A stretch of 55,150 bases of DNA. Source: an uncultured Actinomycetes bacterium. GTDB lineage: Bacteria > Actinomycetota > Acidimicrobiia > Acidimicrobiales > Microtrichaceae. The position numbers and the translations under genes were made by a program. The notes below the pieces were generated by a model that was given only the letters and a program-made list of their open reading frames with translations, searched no databases and was not told the DNA's origin. The stretch lies in assembly GCA_903852755.1 (NCBI GenBank), contig CAINRS010000120.1, positions 1 through 55,150 on the forward strand. The letters are read 5' to 3'. Positions 34,185-45,315 of the stretch are shown here, piece after piece. Numbering within the stretch: the first letter of the stretch is position 1; every line of letters begins with the position of its first letter.

Positions 34185-34934
34185 TCACCCGGCCACCAGC
34201 TGCGGCAGCACCTCGCTGATCGAGCCGCGGACCACTGCGTCGGCCAGGTGGTCGTACTCGGTCGGCGACCCGTTGACGATCACGAGCGCCGCTCCGGCGT
34301 CGACCGCGATCGGTGCCAGGTGCGCCACGGGCGTCACCGCCAGGGTGGTGCCCACGGCCAGCAGCAGGTCGCAACTCCGCGCTGCGTCGAACGCCCGCTC
34401 GATCCGCTCGGGACGGAGCGCCTCACCGAAGAACACGGTGTCGGACTTGACGATCCCGCCACAGGTCGGACACGGCGGGTCCGCCTCACCGGCCCGGACA
34501 CGGTCGAGCACCCCCTGCATGGGAGCGGTCCACCCGCACGACACGCACCGAGCGTCCCGGATGGTCCCGTGCATCTCGACCACCAGGTCCGGATCCGACC
34601 CGGCGGCCTGGTGGAGCCCGTCGATGTTCTGGGTGACGACCAGCGCGACGCGGCCGCTGCGCTCCAGGTCGACGACCGCACGGTGGCCGACGTTGGGCTC
34701 GGCGGTCCACGCCGGGTTGCCAAGGCGGTGCTGCCAGGCCCGGACCCGGAGCTCGGGGTCGGACAGGTAGTGGGTGATCGTCGAGTACTTCTCGGCCTCC
34801 GGGTTGCGGGTCCACACCCCGTCGGGTCCGCGGAAGTCGGGGATGCCCGAATCGGTCGAGATCCCGGCGCCACTCAGCACGACGATGCGCTCGGCTCCGG
34901 CCACCAGGTCCGCGGCCCGGCTCAGTCCTTCCAC
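34185..34934 (-). CDS. Sir2-family NAD-dependent protein deacylase
   Basis: Removes acyl groups from lysines using NAD; 249 residues. IVVLSGAGISTDSGIPDFRG is the NAD-binding signature, TQNIDGLHQAAG and EMHGTIRDARC follow with the catalytic histidine in MHG, and the zinc site is CVSC plus CPTC. GTTLAVTPVAHL and VIVNGSPTEYD complete the Rossmann part. The GTG at 34934 begins EGLSRAADLVAGAERIVVL, with GGAGG ten bases upstream; the frame continues upstream into repeat-rich sequence and there loses any family similarity. In actinomycetes such enzymes regulate acyl-CoA synthetases. Confidence 0.93.
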   Translation of the reverse strand: MEGLSRAADLVAGAERIVVLSGAGISTDSGIPDFRGPDGVWTRNPEAEKYSTITHYLSDPELRVRAWQHRLGNPAWTAEPNVGHRAVVDLERSGRVALVVTQNIDGLHQAAGSDPDLVVEMHGTIRDARCVSCGWTAPMQGVLDRVRAGEADPPCPTCGGIVKSDTVFFGEALRPERIERAFDAARSCDLLLAVGTTLAVTPVAHLAPIAVDAGAALVIVNGSPTEYDHLADAVVRGSISEVLPQLVAG

Positions 34935-34970
34935 GAGACCCCTACCTCCCTCCTCGAGACCCCTACCTCC
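34934..34970. repeat. Duplicated 16-bp element at the sirtuin start
   Basis: CGAGACCCCTACCTCC occurs at 34934-34949 and again at 34955-34970 (period 21 bases). On the minus strand each copy supplies a GGAGGTAGGGGT block, so both a GGAGG and a TAGGGG stretch are doubled just upstream of the sirtuin GTG. Confidence 0.7.
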
Positions 34971-35166
34971 ACGAGGCACCTGTCTCCCCCGCATCCCGAC
35001 CACTGCGACCGCCCGCCGCTGCTCCGGAGCGGGTCCGACTGCCCGGTGACCTCGACCACGACGAGACCTAGCGTCGCTCGCACCGTCCCCGTCCACCGAG
35101 CCCCTGTCCACCGACCCGCGATCCCCAGCCCACTGATCCGCATCCGCACCCACCGGAGGAAACCAC
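34935..35166. other. Intergenic region between divergent genes
   Basis: 232 bases that serve as the 5' region of both the sirtuin gene and the repeat protein gene. A TAGCGT at 35069-35074 could be a -10 for the plus-strand gene with a leader of about 90 bases. Beyond that and the duplicated element next to the sirtuin start I see nothing specific. Confidence 0.4.
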
Positions 35167-35691
35167 GTGCCGACCAGCGACGACACCGGGACCGACCACA
35201 CCGGGACCGACCACACCGGGACCGACCACACCGGGACCGACCGCACCGGGACCGACCGGTGCAACGCCGACCTCACCGTCAGGGCGTGGTGGGATCCGGG
35301 GCTCGTCGGCCGGGGGCACGACCCCCGGAGCGAGTACGCCGAGCGGTTCTGGCTCGGCATCATCGGCCCCTCGACGCTGCTGCTCCTCCGCCGCTTCGCC
35401 CGGGGGCTCGAACAACACCCCGGCGGCTTCCGGGTCGGACTCGCCGACACCGCCCGGGCGCTCGGTCTCGGCGCCGGCACCGGACGGAACTCGCCCGTCG
35501 TGCGGACCCTCGACCGGGCCCGAACCTTCGGTCTGGCCCGACCGCTCGACAACGGCGACCTGGCCGTGCGGACGCTGCTGCCACCGCTGTCCCGGCGCCA
35601 CGTCGCCCGGCTGCCCGAGTCGCTGCGACGGTCCCTCGCTGCGTGGGCGGACACCCCGGTCCCGACGGGATCCGACAGTCGACAGGGGTGA
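35167..35691 (+). CDS. Hypothetical protein with N-terminal pentapeptide repeats
   Basis: A 174-residue soluble protein. Residues 7-31 are five near-identical pentapeptides of the type TGTDH, low in complexity and probably disordered. Residues about 40-160 form a compact domain (AERFWLGIIGPSTLLLLRRF, FRVGLADTARALGLG, RTLDRARTFGLARPL, LPPLSRRHVARLPESLRR) with helical, possibly winged-helix character; I do not recognise a family. The GTG at 35167 has GGAGG seven bases upstream, a strong site. It converges on leucyl aminopeptidase. Function unknown. Confidence 0.7.
   Translation: MPTSDDTGTDHTGTDHTGTDHTGTDRTGTDRCNADLTVRAWWDPGLVGRGHDPRSEYAERFWLGIIGPSTLLLLRRFARGLEQHPGGFRVGLADTARALGLGAGTGRNSPVVRTLDRARTFGLARPLDNGDLAVRTLLPPLSRRHVARLPESLRRSLAAWADTPVPTGSDSRQG
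35185..35259 (+). repeat. 15-bp tandem repeat, five copies, in coding sequence
   Basis: Unit ACCGGGACCGACCAC; the first three copies are identical and the last two differ by one or two bases. Encodes the TGTDH/TGTDR pentapeptides. The period is a multiple of three, so copy number can change without a frameshift. Confidence 0.9.
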
Positions 35692-35713
35692 GCAGCCTCG
35701 CACCGGGCCGGTC

Positions 35714-37201
35714 TCAGGCGGGGTCGTCGGCGTCGCCGGACGACCAGCCCTCGACCAGCGCGATCAGGGTGCGCACGCCGAACCCGGTGGCACCCGGGCC
35801 CTGCTCACCATCGGCCTGGTCCAGGTAGGCCGGGCCGGCGATGTCCAGGTGCGCCCACGGGATCCCCTCGCCGACGAACTCCTGCAGGAACAACCCGGCG
35901 GTCAGGGTCCCACCGAACCGACCGCCACCGATGTTGGCGATGTCGGCGATCTTCGAGTCCAGCCGGGGGCGGTAGTCGGCAGGCAGCGGGAGCGGCCACA
36001 CCCGCTCCCCAGCGATCGCCGCCGCAGCGGCGACGGTCGCCCGGAACCCGTCGTCGTTGGACATGAGCCCGGCGATGCGGTCACCCAGGGCGACGAGGCA
36101 CGCACCCGTCAGCGTTGCCAGGTCCACGATGCCGGCCGGCGCCTCCTCCGAGGCCATCACGAGCGCGTCCGCCAGGATCAGCCGGCCCTCGGCGTCGGTG
36201 TTGAGCACCTCGACCGTCGTTCCGCCACGCGCGGTGAACACGTCACCGGGGCGCTGGGCGTCCCCATCGATCATGTTGTCGGTCATCGGGACGTAGGCCA
36301 CCACCGACGTGCGGGCGCCCAGGGCGGGCAGCGCACAGGCCGCGGCGATGACGGCGGCGGCACCGCCCATGTCCATCTTCATGCCGATCATGGCGTCGGC
36401 CGGCTTGATGGACAGCCCGCCCGAGTCGAACGTGATCCCCTTGCCGACGAGCGCCAGCGTGTCACCGGTCGGGTCGAGCGACTCGTCGGGCGTGTAGCGG
36501 AGCACGACGAACCGGGGCGGGTGGATCGACCCACGGTTGACCGCCAGGAGACCCCCCAGCTCCGCGTCGCGGATGGCGTCGGCGTCGAGCACCTCGACCT
36601 CGAGACCCGCAGCCCTGGCCCGGTCGGCGGCCCGGTCGGCGAAGACCTCCGGGGTCAGGTCCCCGCCCGGGGTGTTCACCAGGTCCCGGGCGAACGCCAC
36701 GGCATCGGCGATGACCGCGGCCCGCTCGACCTGGGCCTTGAGCGCCCGGAGCTCCGCAGCATCGACGTCCCGGACCAGGGTGACGGTCAGGGGACGACGG
36801 GGCTCGGAGGCCGACCGGAACTCGTCGAAGGAGTAGGAGCCGATCAGCACACCCTCGGCGATCGCCCCGGCGGCGACGGCGTCGTCGAGCCCGGACACCT
36901 CGGGCCACTGCACCGCCACCCGGCGGTACCGGGACACGGTCCGCGCCGCCGCCGCTCCGGCACGGCGGAGCTGGTCGGTGCACAGACCCGCAGCCGACCC
37001 GAGGCCGACGAGCACCGTGGCCCGTTCACCGTCATCGATCACCGCCACCGACTCGGCAGCACCGGTGAATCCGGCCCGATCGACGGCGGCCTTGGGCACC
37101 GACCGCTGCCGGCCGACCCCCTCGACGGTGACGAGCACCACCTCGGCGCGCACCGACGAGGGTGTGGTCCTGGCCACCTTGACGTTCGCGAGTTCAGCCA
37201 C
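35714..37201 (-). CDS. pepA: Leucyl aminopeptidase (M17)
   Basis: Cytosolic two-metal aminopeptidase, 495 residues, a usual length. The N-terminal domain is variable; the catalytic half has LVGKGITFDSGGLSIKPADA with metal-binding Lys and Asp, MKMDMGGAAAVIAA, and NTDAEGRLILADALV, the M17 signature with the metal ligands Asp and Glu and the catalytic Arg. The GTG at 37201 has GGAGG nine bases upstream. In mycobacteria the orthologue (pepB) lies next to dlaT and lipB-lipA; here those genes are about 10 kb away. Confidence 0.96.
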   Translation of the reverse strand: MAELANVKVARTTPSSVRAEVVLVTVEGVGRQRSVPKAAVDRAGFTGAAESVAVIDDGERATVLVGLGSAAGLCTDQLRRAGAAAARTVSRYRRVAVQWPEVSGLDDAVAAGAIAEGVLIGSYSFDEFRSASEPRRPLTVTLVRDVDAAELRALKAQVERAAVIADAVAFARDLVNTPGGDLTPEVFADRAADRARAAGLEVEVLDADAIRDAELGGLLAVNRGSIHPPRFVVLRYTPDESLDPTGDTLALVGKGITFDSGGLSIKPADAMIGMKMDMGGAAAVIAAACALPALGARTSVVAYVPMTDNMIDGDAQRPGDVFTARGGTTVEVLNTDAEGRLILADALVMASEEAPAGIVDLATLTGACLVALGDRIAGLMSNDDGFRATVAAAAAIAGERVWPLPLPADYRPRLDSKIADIANIGGGRFGGTLTAGLFLQEFVGEGIPWAHLDIAGPAYLDQADGEQGPGATGFGVRTLIALVEGWSSGDADDPA

Positions 37202-37277
37202 TGCTCCGTTCCTCCATGTCCTGTCGAGCCCGGGTGTCGGGCACGGGTGTCGGGCCCGGGTGTCGGGCCGATCCCGC

Positions 37278-37859
37278 TCAGCGCTCGTCGCGCTCGAACG
37301 TCGCCTCCGCGCCGCCCGCCGGGGCCGGAACGGAACGAGTGGGCAGCGACGTCCCCTCCTCGGCCCGGGCCAGCGTCCAGAGCAGGTCCGAGAGTCGGTT
37401 GAGGTAGGGCCCGACCGAGGACTCGCCGCCGACGGCGACCAGCGCCGAGCGCTCCGCCCGGCGGACCACGGTCCGGGCCACGTCGAGGTGGGCCGAGAGC
37501 ACGGTTCCGCCCGGCACGACGAACTCGGTGGGCGGCTCGAACCGCTCCGAGGCCTCGTCGATCAGCTCCTCGAGGCGGTCGACCATCGCAGCGGTCACCT
37601 GTGAGACGTCCGGCTCGAGCTTGTGGCGGTTCTCCGGCGCCGTGGCGAGTTCGGCCATGAGCACCCAGAGGTCCCGCTGGATCGACACGAGCACGGCATC
37701 GAGTCGCGAGTTGCCGTTGTGCGCCCGCACCACGCCCAGCGTCGACTGCGCCTCGTCCACGTCGCCGTAGGCGCTCGGCAGCGGGTCGTCCTTGCGGACC
37801 CGGCCTCCGTAGAACAGCCCGGTCGTCCCGTCGTCACCGGTGCGGGTGTAGATCTTCAT
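37278..37859 (-). CDS. Cob(I)alamin adenosyltransferase, PduO/MMAB type
   Basis: Transfers adenosyl from ATP to cob(I)alamin; 193 residues. MKIYTRTGDDGTTGLFYGG is the N-terminal ATP-binding stretch; FVVPGGTVLSAHLDVARTVV and RRAERSALVAVGG carry the conserved Arg and Glu; YLNRLSDLLWTLARAEE ends the domain. The ATG at 37859 has TAGGCT seven bases upstream, so translation is probably leaderless; an in-frame start six codons earlier lies inside that promoter element. It is divergent from metH with 60 bases between the starts. The product, adenosylcobalamin, is not the MetH cofactor form but the corrinoid supply is shared. Confidence 0.95.
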   Translation of the reverse strand: MKIYTRTGDDGTTGLFYGGRVRKDDPLPSAYGDVDEAQSTLGVVRAHNGNSRLDAVLVSIQRDLWVLMAELATAPENRHKLEPDVSQVTAAMVDRLEELIDEASERFEPPTEFVVPGGTVLSAHLDVARTVVRRAERSALVAVGGESSVGPYLNRLSDLLWTLARAEEGTSLPTRSVPAPAGGAEATFERDER

Positions 37860-37866
37860 CGGTGCG

Positions 37867-37872
37867 AGCCTA
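37867..37872 (-). promoter_or_regulatory. -10 element TAGGCT, leaderless start
   Basis: TAGGCT ends seven bases before the ATG at 37859 of the adenosyltransferase gene. Confidence 0.6.
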
Positions 37873-37903
37873 CCCACGTGGTGGTCGGGCGACCGCAGGG
37901 CAG

Positions 37904-37909
37904 TAACTT
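37904..37909 (+). promoter_or_regulatory. -10 element TAACTT
   Basis: TAACTT ends ten bases before the ATG at 37920 of metH, leaving a predicted leader of only a few bases. There is no room for a cobalamin riboswitch. Confidence 0.45.
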
Positions 37910-37919
37910 GGGCCGGCTC

Positions 37920-41507
<3,588 letters not shown>

Positions 41508-41539
41508 GGCTCCTGGCGCCGCGCGGCCGCCGACAGGGC

Positions 41540-41545
41540 TACGGT
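41540..41545 (+). promoter_or_regulatory. -10 element TACGGT, leaderless start
   Basis: TACGGT ends six bases before the GTG at 41552 of the CMD-family gene. Confidence 0.55.
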
Positions 41546-41551
41546 CGGACC

Positions 41552-41935
41552 GTGACCGACGATCGACGACGACGTGGCCTCGAGCGGATGGCCGAGGTCT
41601 ACAGCTTCGAGGTCCACGACGGCCCCGGCGACTTCTTCGGCTACACGGTCGAGCACCTCTTCGGGGACGTGTGGGAGCGGCCGGGCCTGTCGCTGCGGGA
41701 CCGGCGGCTGCTGCTGGTCGGGTTGATGGTCGCCGAGGGTCTCGACGACACCCTGGGCATCCAGCTCGAGTCCGCACTGGCCAAGGGTGACCTGAGCGCC
41801 GAGGACCTGCGCGAGATCGTCGTCTTCCTGGCCCACTACGCGGGCTGGCCGAAGGGTGCTGCGCTCAACACCATGGTCGAGACGGCCATCCACCGTCACG
41901 AGCGGGCGCAGGCAACCGGCGACGAGACGCCCTGA
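41552..41935 (+). CDS. Carboxymuconolactone decarboxylase-family protein
   Basis: A 127-residue helical protein of the CMD/AhpD-like fold: VWERPGLSLRDRRLLLVGLM, then GIQLESALAKGDLSAEDLRE and VVFLAHYAGWPKGAALNTM, the usual CMD core with its histidine. The CxxC of the AhpD peroxidase branch is absent, so a peroxidase role is unlikely; the substrate is unknown. The GTG at 41552 has TACGGT six bases upstream, hence an independent leaderless transcript 44 bases after metH. Its stop codon lies in one arm of a palindrome shared with the convergent gene. Confidence 0.87.
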   Translation: MTDDRRRRGLERMAEVYSFEVHDGPGDFFGYTVEHLFGDVWERPGLSLRDRRLLLVGLMVAEGLDDTLGIQLESALAKGDLSAEDLREIVVFLAHYAGWPKGAALNTMVETAIHRHERAQATGDETP

Positions 41936-41949
41936 GCCCGGGGCTCAGG
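41931..41949. terminator. Palindrome spanning both convergent stop codons
   Basis: CCTGAGCCC (41931-41939) and GGGCTCAGG (41941-41949) are perfect 9-base arms around one G. The CMD stop TGA (41933-41935) is in the left arm and the stop of the convergent membrane protein gene (41945-41947) in the right arm. It may act as a two-way terminator, although there is no T-run. Confidence 0.5.
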
Positions 41950-42799
41950 CCCCCGAGAGCACGGCGCGGGCCACGAGGTCGGTCCCGAAGGCGGTGAGGA
42001 TCGCCAGGTAGAGCAAGCCGGTCGCCGCCATGACCGCCGAGTAGGCACGCTCCTGCAGGGCCAGGCGGGTCACCACCGCCAGGATCCCGGTCGTCACGGC
42101 GCACGCGATCCAGAACCACCCGAGCAGCCCGCCGTACCCGTCGTCGACGGCGCCCGTGACGAACGAGACCATCCCCGGGGGGACCAGCAGGAGCGCCACC
42201 TCCACGGGCCACAGCCACAGCAGCCAGCGGACCAGTTCGAGCAGCGGTGCCCGGGGCAGTCCGGGCTGGGTCAGGTACCAGTGGCCCAGCAGCATGGCGT
42301 CGCTCACGCAGCCCAGGAACGCCGCCCCGACCAGCGTGCGGAGCACGGCGAGCCACGCCGGGTCACCGGCGGCGACCCCGCCGGCGAGCAGGCCGAGCAG
42401 ACCGACGGCCGGTGCCACCAGGTCGAGCGCCGGGGGGAACTCGGGCGTGTCCGGATCGAAGCGGCGCTCTGCCCGCTCGATCCCGGTCATCTGCTCGACC
42501 CGGGCGGAACGCACCTCGATGCGCTCCCGCTGGTAGCGCACCCCCGCGGCGCGTCGCTGCCAGGACACCAGCCCCACCGCGGCGCAGGCCAGGGCGACAC
42601 CGAGCGCCGAGAGGTCGCGCACCGGGAGCGGGTCGTAGCGGCGGCCCACGACGAACGCGGCGAGCGCGAGCAGGCCGAACACGATCCGCAGCAACCAGCC
42701 GTAGCCGAGCGAGACCTCCCGGCGACGGGTGGTGACCCAGCCGAAGGCCAGGCCACCGACGCTCCACTGGAGCAGGAAGGTCGCGACGTCCAGGTTCAC
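41945..42799 (-). CDS. Polytopic membrane protein, function unknown
   Basis: A 284-residue protein with about eight hydrophobic segments: LLQWSVGGLAFGWVTTRRRE, WLLRIVFGLLALAAFVVG, LGVALACAAVGLVSW, VAPAVGLLGLLAGGVAAG and five further stretches to the C terminus. A cytoplasmic-looking charged loop (about residues 80-118, RRAAGVRYQRERIEVRSARV) separates the third and fourth. A loop histidine and tyrosine (LLGHWYLTQPGLPRAPL) stand out but I recognise no family. The GTG at 42799 has TAGGTT eight bases upstream. It lies downstream of the serine hydrolase-like gene in the same orientation, 35 bases apart from it. Confidence 0.75.
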   Translation of the reverse strand: MNLDVATFLLQWSVGGLAFGWVTTRRREVSLGYGWLLRIVFGLLALAAFVVGRRYDPLPVRDLSALGVALACAAVGLVSWQRRAAGVRYQRERIEVRSARVEQMTGIERAERRFDPDTPEFPPALDLVAPAVGLLGLLAGGVAAGDPAWLAVLRTLVGAAFLGCVSDAMLLGHWYLTQPGLPRAPLLELVRWLLWLWPVEVALLLVPPGMVSFVTGAVDDGYGGLLGWFWIACAVTTGILAVVTRLALQERAYSAVMAATGLLYLAILTAFGTDLVARAVLSGA

Positions 42800-42807
42800 C
42801 GGGTGCG

Positions 42808-42813
42808 AACCTA
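42808..42813 (-). promoter_or_regulatory. -10 element TAGGTT, leaderless start
   Basis: TAGGTT ends eight bases before the GTG at 42799 of the membrane protein gene. Confidence 0.5.
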
Positions 42814-42834
42814 GGCGCGGCCGCCGACCGGCGG

Positions 42835-43986
42835 TCAGTCAGCGGCGTCGAGGGCCCGGTAGAGCGAGTCGACGAGGGTGACCCGTCGGAACGTCAGGCC
42901 GGTGTCGGCGTCGAGTCCGGCGTTGAAGAGCACCGCGACGCTCACCCCGGCGTCGGGGTCGGCGAACGCGAAGCTGGTCCCACCCTGGCCCGCGTGGCCG
43001 AAGCCCCGGTCCGAGGGTCGTCGGCCGAAGACGTGGGTGGACAACGGGGTCATGAACCCCAGGCCGAAACCGGCCTCGCGACCCAGGGTGACATCGTGCT
43101 GGATCGGCGTCCGGACCCGGACGGCCTCCTCGAGCAGTTCGGCGGGCAGCACCAGACCCGCTCCACCCAGATCGGCGAGCAACCCGTCGTAGAACAGGGC
43201 GATCGCCGAGGTGCAGCCGTAGGACCCGAACGCCGGATTCCACTCACCCGCCGTCTCGGGCCCGGCCTCGGCGAGCAGCGGCACGGGGTGGTCCATCGTG
43301 AGGTCGTAGGTCACCGAGATCCTCGGTCCCACCGACGGGTGGTCCTCGGGTCCGACCCGGAGCCACAGGTCCGCATCGGGCACGCCGTAGGGTCCGAGGA
43401 CCGCCTCCCGGCAGTACCGGTCGAAGGGCACACCGGTCAGCGATTCGATCGCCTCGCCGAGCAGGAACCACCCACCGAACTCGGCGTAGGCCCGGTCCAG
43501 ACCGAACCGCCACACCGCCGGAGGCTCGGCGGCGTGGAGCCAGCCCACCCGCAGCGACGGCGGGAGCACCCTGGCGAGCACCGTGTTGACCGAGTGGAGT
43601 CCGGCCGTGTGGTCGAGGACCTCGGCGATGGTCCGCTCCGCGATCCACGGAGTGGTGAGCCCGTCCACGACGTCGCCGAGCCGGTCGTCGAGGCTGAGCT
43701 CGTCCTCGGCGACCAGACGGAGCACCGCCACGGCGATGATCGGCTTGGCGGTGCAGTAGAGCGACGCGAGCGTGTCCGTCCGGTACGGCTCGTGCCGGTG
43801 GGTCCGTCCGGTGGCGACGTCGACGAGCACCTCGCCGTCGCGGCGGACGGTCAGCTGCGCGGCGGTGTGGAACAGGCCCTCCTCGGCCTCACCGGCGATG
43901 CGCTCGACGAGCTCGGCGAACGCATCGTCGACGATGCCCCGCACCCCCGGGAGCGGCTCACCGACCGCGGACGTCGGATCGGTCAC
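42835..43986 (-). CDS. Beta-lactamase-fold (esterase family VIII-like) protein with Cys in the SxxK position
   Basis: A 383-residue cytoplasmic-looking protein of the class C beta-lactamase/PBP fold: AQLTVRRDGEVLVDVATG, EVLDHTAGLHSV, YAEFGGWFLLGEAIESLTGV (the YxN-like motif reads YAE), and FGHAGQGGTSFAFADP near the C terminus. The SxxK motif reads YCTAKPI: the nucleophile position is cysteine (codon 43753-43755) with the general-base lysine kept. It may be a Cys-variant hydrolase or an inactive relative. It follows the acyl-CoA dehydrogenase stop by 22 bases in the same orientation, so the two are probably cotranscribed. Confidence 0.82.
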   Translation of the reverse strand: MTDPTSAVGEPLPGVRGIVDDAFAELVERIAGEAEEGLFHTAAQLTVRRDGEVLVDVATGRTHRHEPYRTDTLASLYCTAKPIIAVAVLRLVAEDELSLDDRLGDVVDGLTTPWIAERTIAEVLDHTAGLHSVNTVLARVLPPSLRVGWLHAAEPPAVWRFGLDRAYAEFGGWFLLGEAIESLTGVPFDRYCREAVLGPYGVPDADLWLRVGPEDHPSVGPRISVTYDLTMDHPVPLLAEAGPETAGEWNPAFGSYGCTSAIALFYDGLLADLGGAGLVLPAELLEEAVRVRTPIQHDVTLGREAGFGLGFMTPLSTHVFGRRPSDRGFGHAGQGGTSFAFADPDAGVSVAVLFNAGLDADTGLTFRRVTLVDSLYRALDAAD

Positions 43987-44008
43987 CGGTGCGGGACCCC
44001 CACGGGCC

Positions 44009-45259
44009 TCAGGCCTCGGCGAGCAGCGAACGGGCCACCGCCGAGATCTGGATCTCGTCGGTGCCGGCGTAGATCTGGAGGACCTTGGCGTCGCGGGCGA
44101 GCTGCTCGACCTCGTACTCGGCCATGTAGCCGTTGCCTCCGAAGAGCTGGACCGCCTCGAGCGCCACCTCCGTGGCCGCCCGGGCCGCGTACAACTTCGC
44201 GGCCGACGCCTCGGCGTAGGACATCGGCACCCCGGCCGCGGTCATCTCGATGTGGCGGAACACCAGGTTCTGCAGGTTGATCCGTGCGACCTCCATCGTG
44301 GCGAGCTTCAACTGGATCAGCTGGAACTGACCGATCGGCTGGCCGAACTGCACCCGCTCCCGGGCGTAGTCGAGCGACAGCTCGAGGCACCGGTCCACGA
44401 TGCCGAGCGCCATGGCGGCCACACCCGCCCGTTCCATCGAGAACGTGGCCTTCGAGGCCTCCTTGCCGCCCTTGCCGGTGTAGGCGTCGAGCGACTCGCC
44501 CAGCAGCCGGTCGGCGCCGACGCGGACGTCGGTCAGGAACAGCTGGCCGGTCGGCGACGAGTGGATGCCCATCTTGCGCAGCGGCCTGGACTGCTCGAGC
44601 CCCTCCATCCCCGAGTCGAGCACGAACTGGACGATGCGACGCTCCGCAGGCGGGTTGCCCTCGTCGAGCTTGCAGATGAACACGATCGTGTCGGCGTGGG
44701 GCCCGTTGGTGATGAACGTCTTGGAGCCGTTCAGCACGAACTCGTCACCGTCGATGCGGGCGGTCGAGGTCATCGCACCGAAGGCGTCCGACCCCGAGTT
44801 GGGCTCGGTGATGGCCCACGAGCCGACCTTGTCCATGGTCAACAGGTCGAGCGCCCACCGCTCCTTCTGGGCGATGGTCCCCTTGGACATGATCGCCGAG
44901 GCGGTCAGACCCATCGACACCCCCATCGCCGTGACCATGCCCGGACACACCCGGCACAGTTCGATGATGGGGATCATCGTGAACGCAATGGCGTCGGCGT
45001 CACCACCCCGGCCGCCGGCACCCTGCTCGGTCTGCGCGACCGACTCGCCGGCCTCGGCCGCCCGCTCCCGCTCGATGCGACGCTTGAAGCTCTCGCGCTG
45101 CATGGCGTCCATGCCGAACGTCGCGAAGAGCTTGCGCAGCAGGTCGTACGGGGGCAGGTCGCCGAACTCGAGCTCGTCCCGGTGTGGCCGGATCTCCCGG
45201 TCCACGAAGTCCCGGACCGCCTGGCGCACCATCTCCTGCTCGTCGGACCACTGGAACAC
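44009..45259 (-). CDS. Acyl-CoA dehydrogenase
   Basis: FAD-dependent alpha,beta-dehydrogenation of an acyl-CoA; 416 residues. SWAITEPNSGSDAFGAMTST binds the flavin; GSKTFITNG, RERVQFGQPIGQFQ and LFGGNGYMAEYEVEQLARDA are family signatures. The usual catalytic glutamate loop reads IYAGTDEIQ, with Ala in place of Glu; instead FSMERAGVAA supplies Glu276 in helix G, the arrangement known from isovaleryl-CoA dehydrogenase. Residues 55-95 form an extra charged and Gly-rich insertion. The GTG at 45259 has GGAGG five bases upstream. The substrate is not known; leucine or branched-chain catabolism is suggested by the base position. Confidence 0.92.
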   Translation of the reverse strand: MFQWSDEQEMVRQAVRDFVDREIRPHRDELEFGDLPPYDLLRKLFATFGMDAMQRESFKRRIERERAAEAGESVAQTEQGAGGRGGDADAIAFTMIPIIELCRVCPGMVTAMGVSMGLTASAIMSKGTIAQKERWALDLLTMDKVGSWAITEPNSGSDAFGAMTSTARIDGDEFVLNGSKTFITNGPHADTIVFICKLDEGNPPAERRIVQFVLDSGMEGLEQSRPLRKMGIHSSPTGQLFLTDVRVGADRLLGESLDAYTGKGGKEASKATFSMERAGVAAMALGIVDRCLELSLDYARERVQFGQPIGQFQLIQLKLATMEVARINLQNLVFRHIEMTAAGVPMSYAEASAAKLYAARAATEVALEAVQLFGGNGYMAEYEVEQLARDAKVLQIYAGTDEIQISAVARSLLAEA

Positions 45260-45315
45260 GGCTACCTCCTCGGCGACACCGGCCGGACGACGGCGTCAGG
45301 GTTGGGAACAGTCTG

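Noticed and set aside
35185-35259. CRISPR-like array
   Set aside because: The repeats are adjacent 15-bp units without spacers and lie in a coding frame.
37860-37919. Cobalamin riboswitch before metH or the adenosyltransferase gene
   Set aside because: The gap is only 60 bases and is taken up by two promoter elements. There is no room for the B12-box fold.
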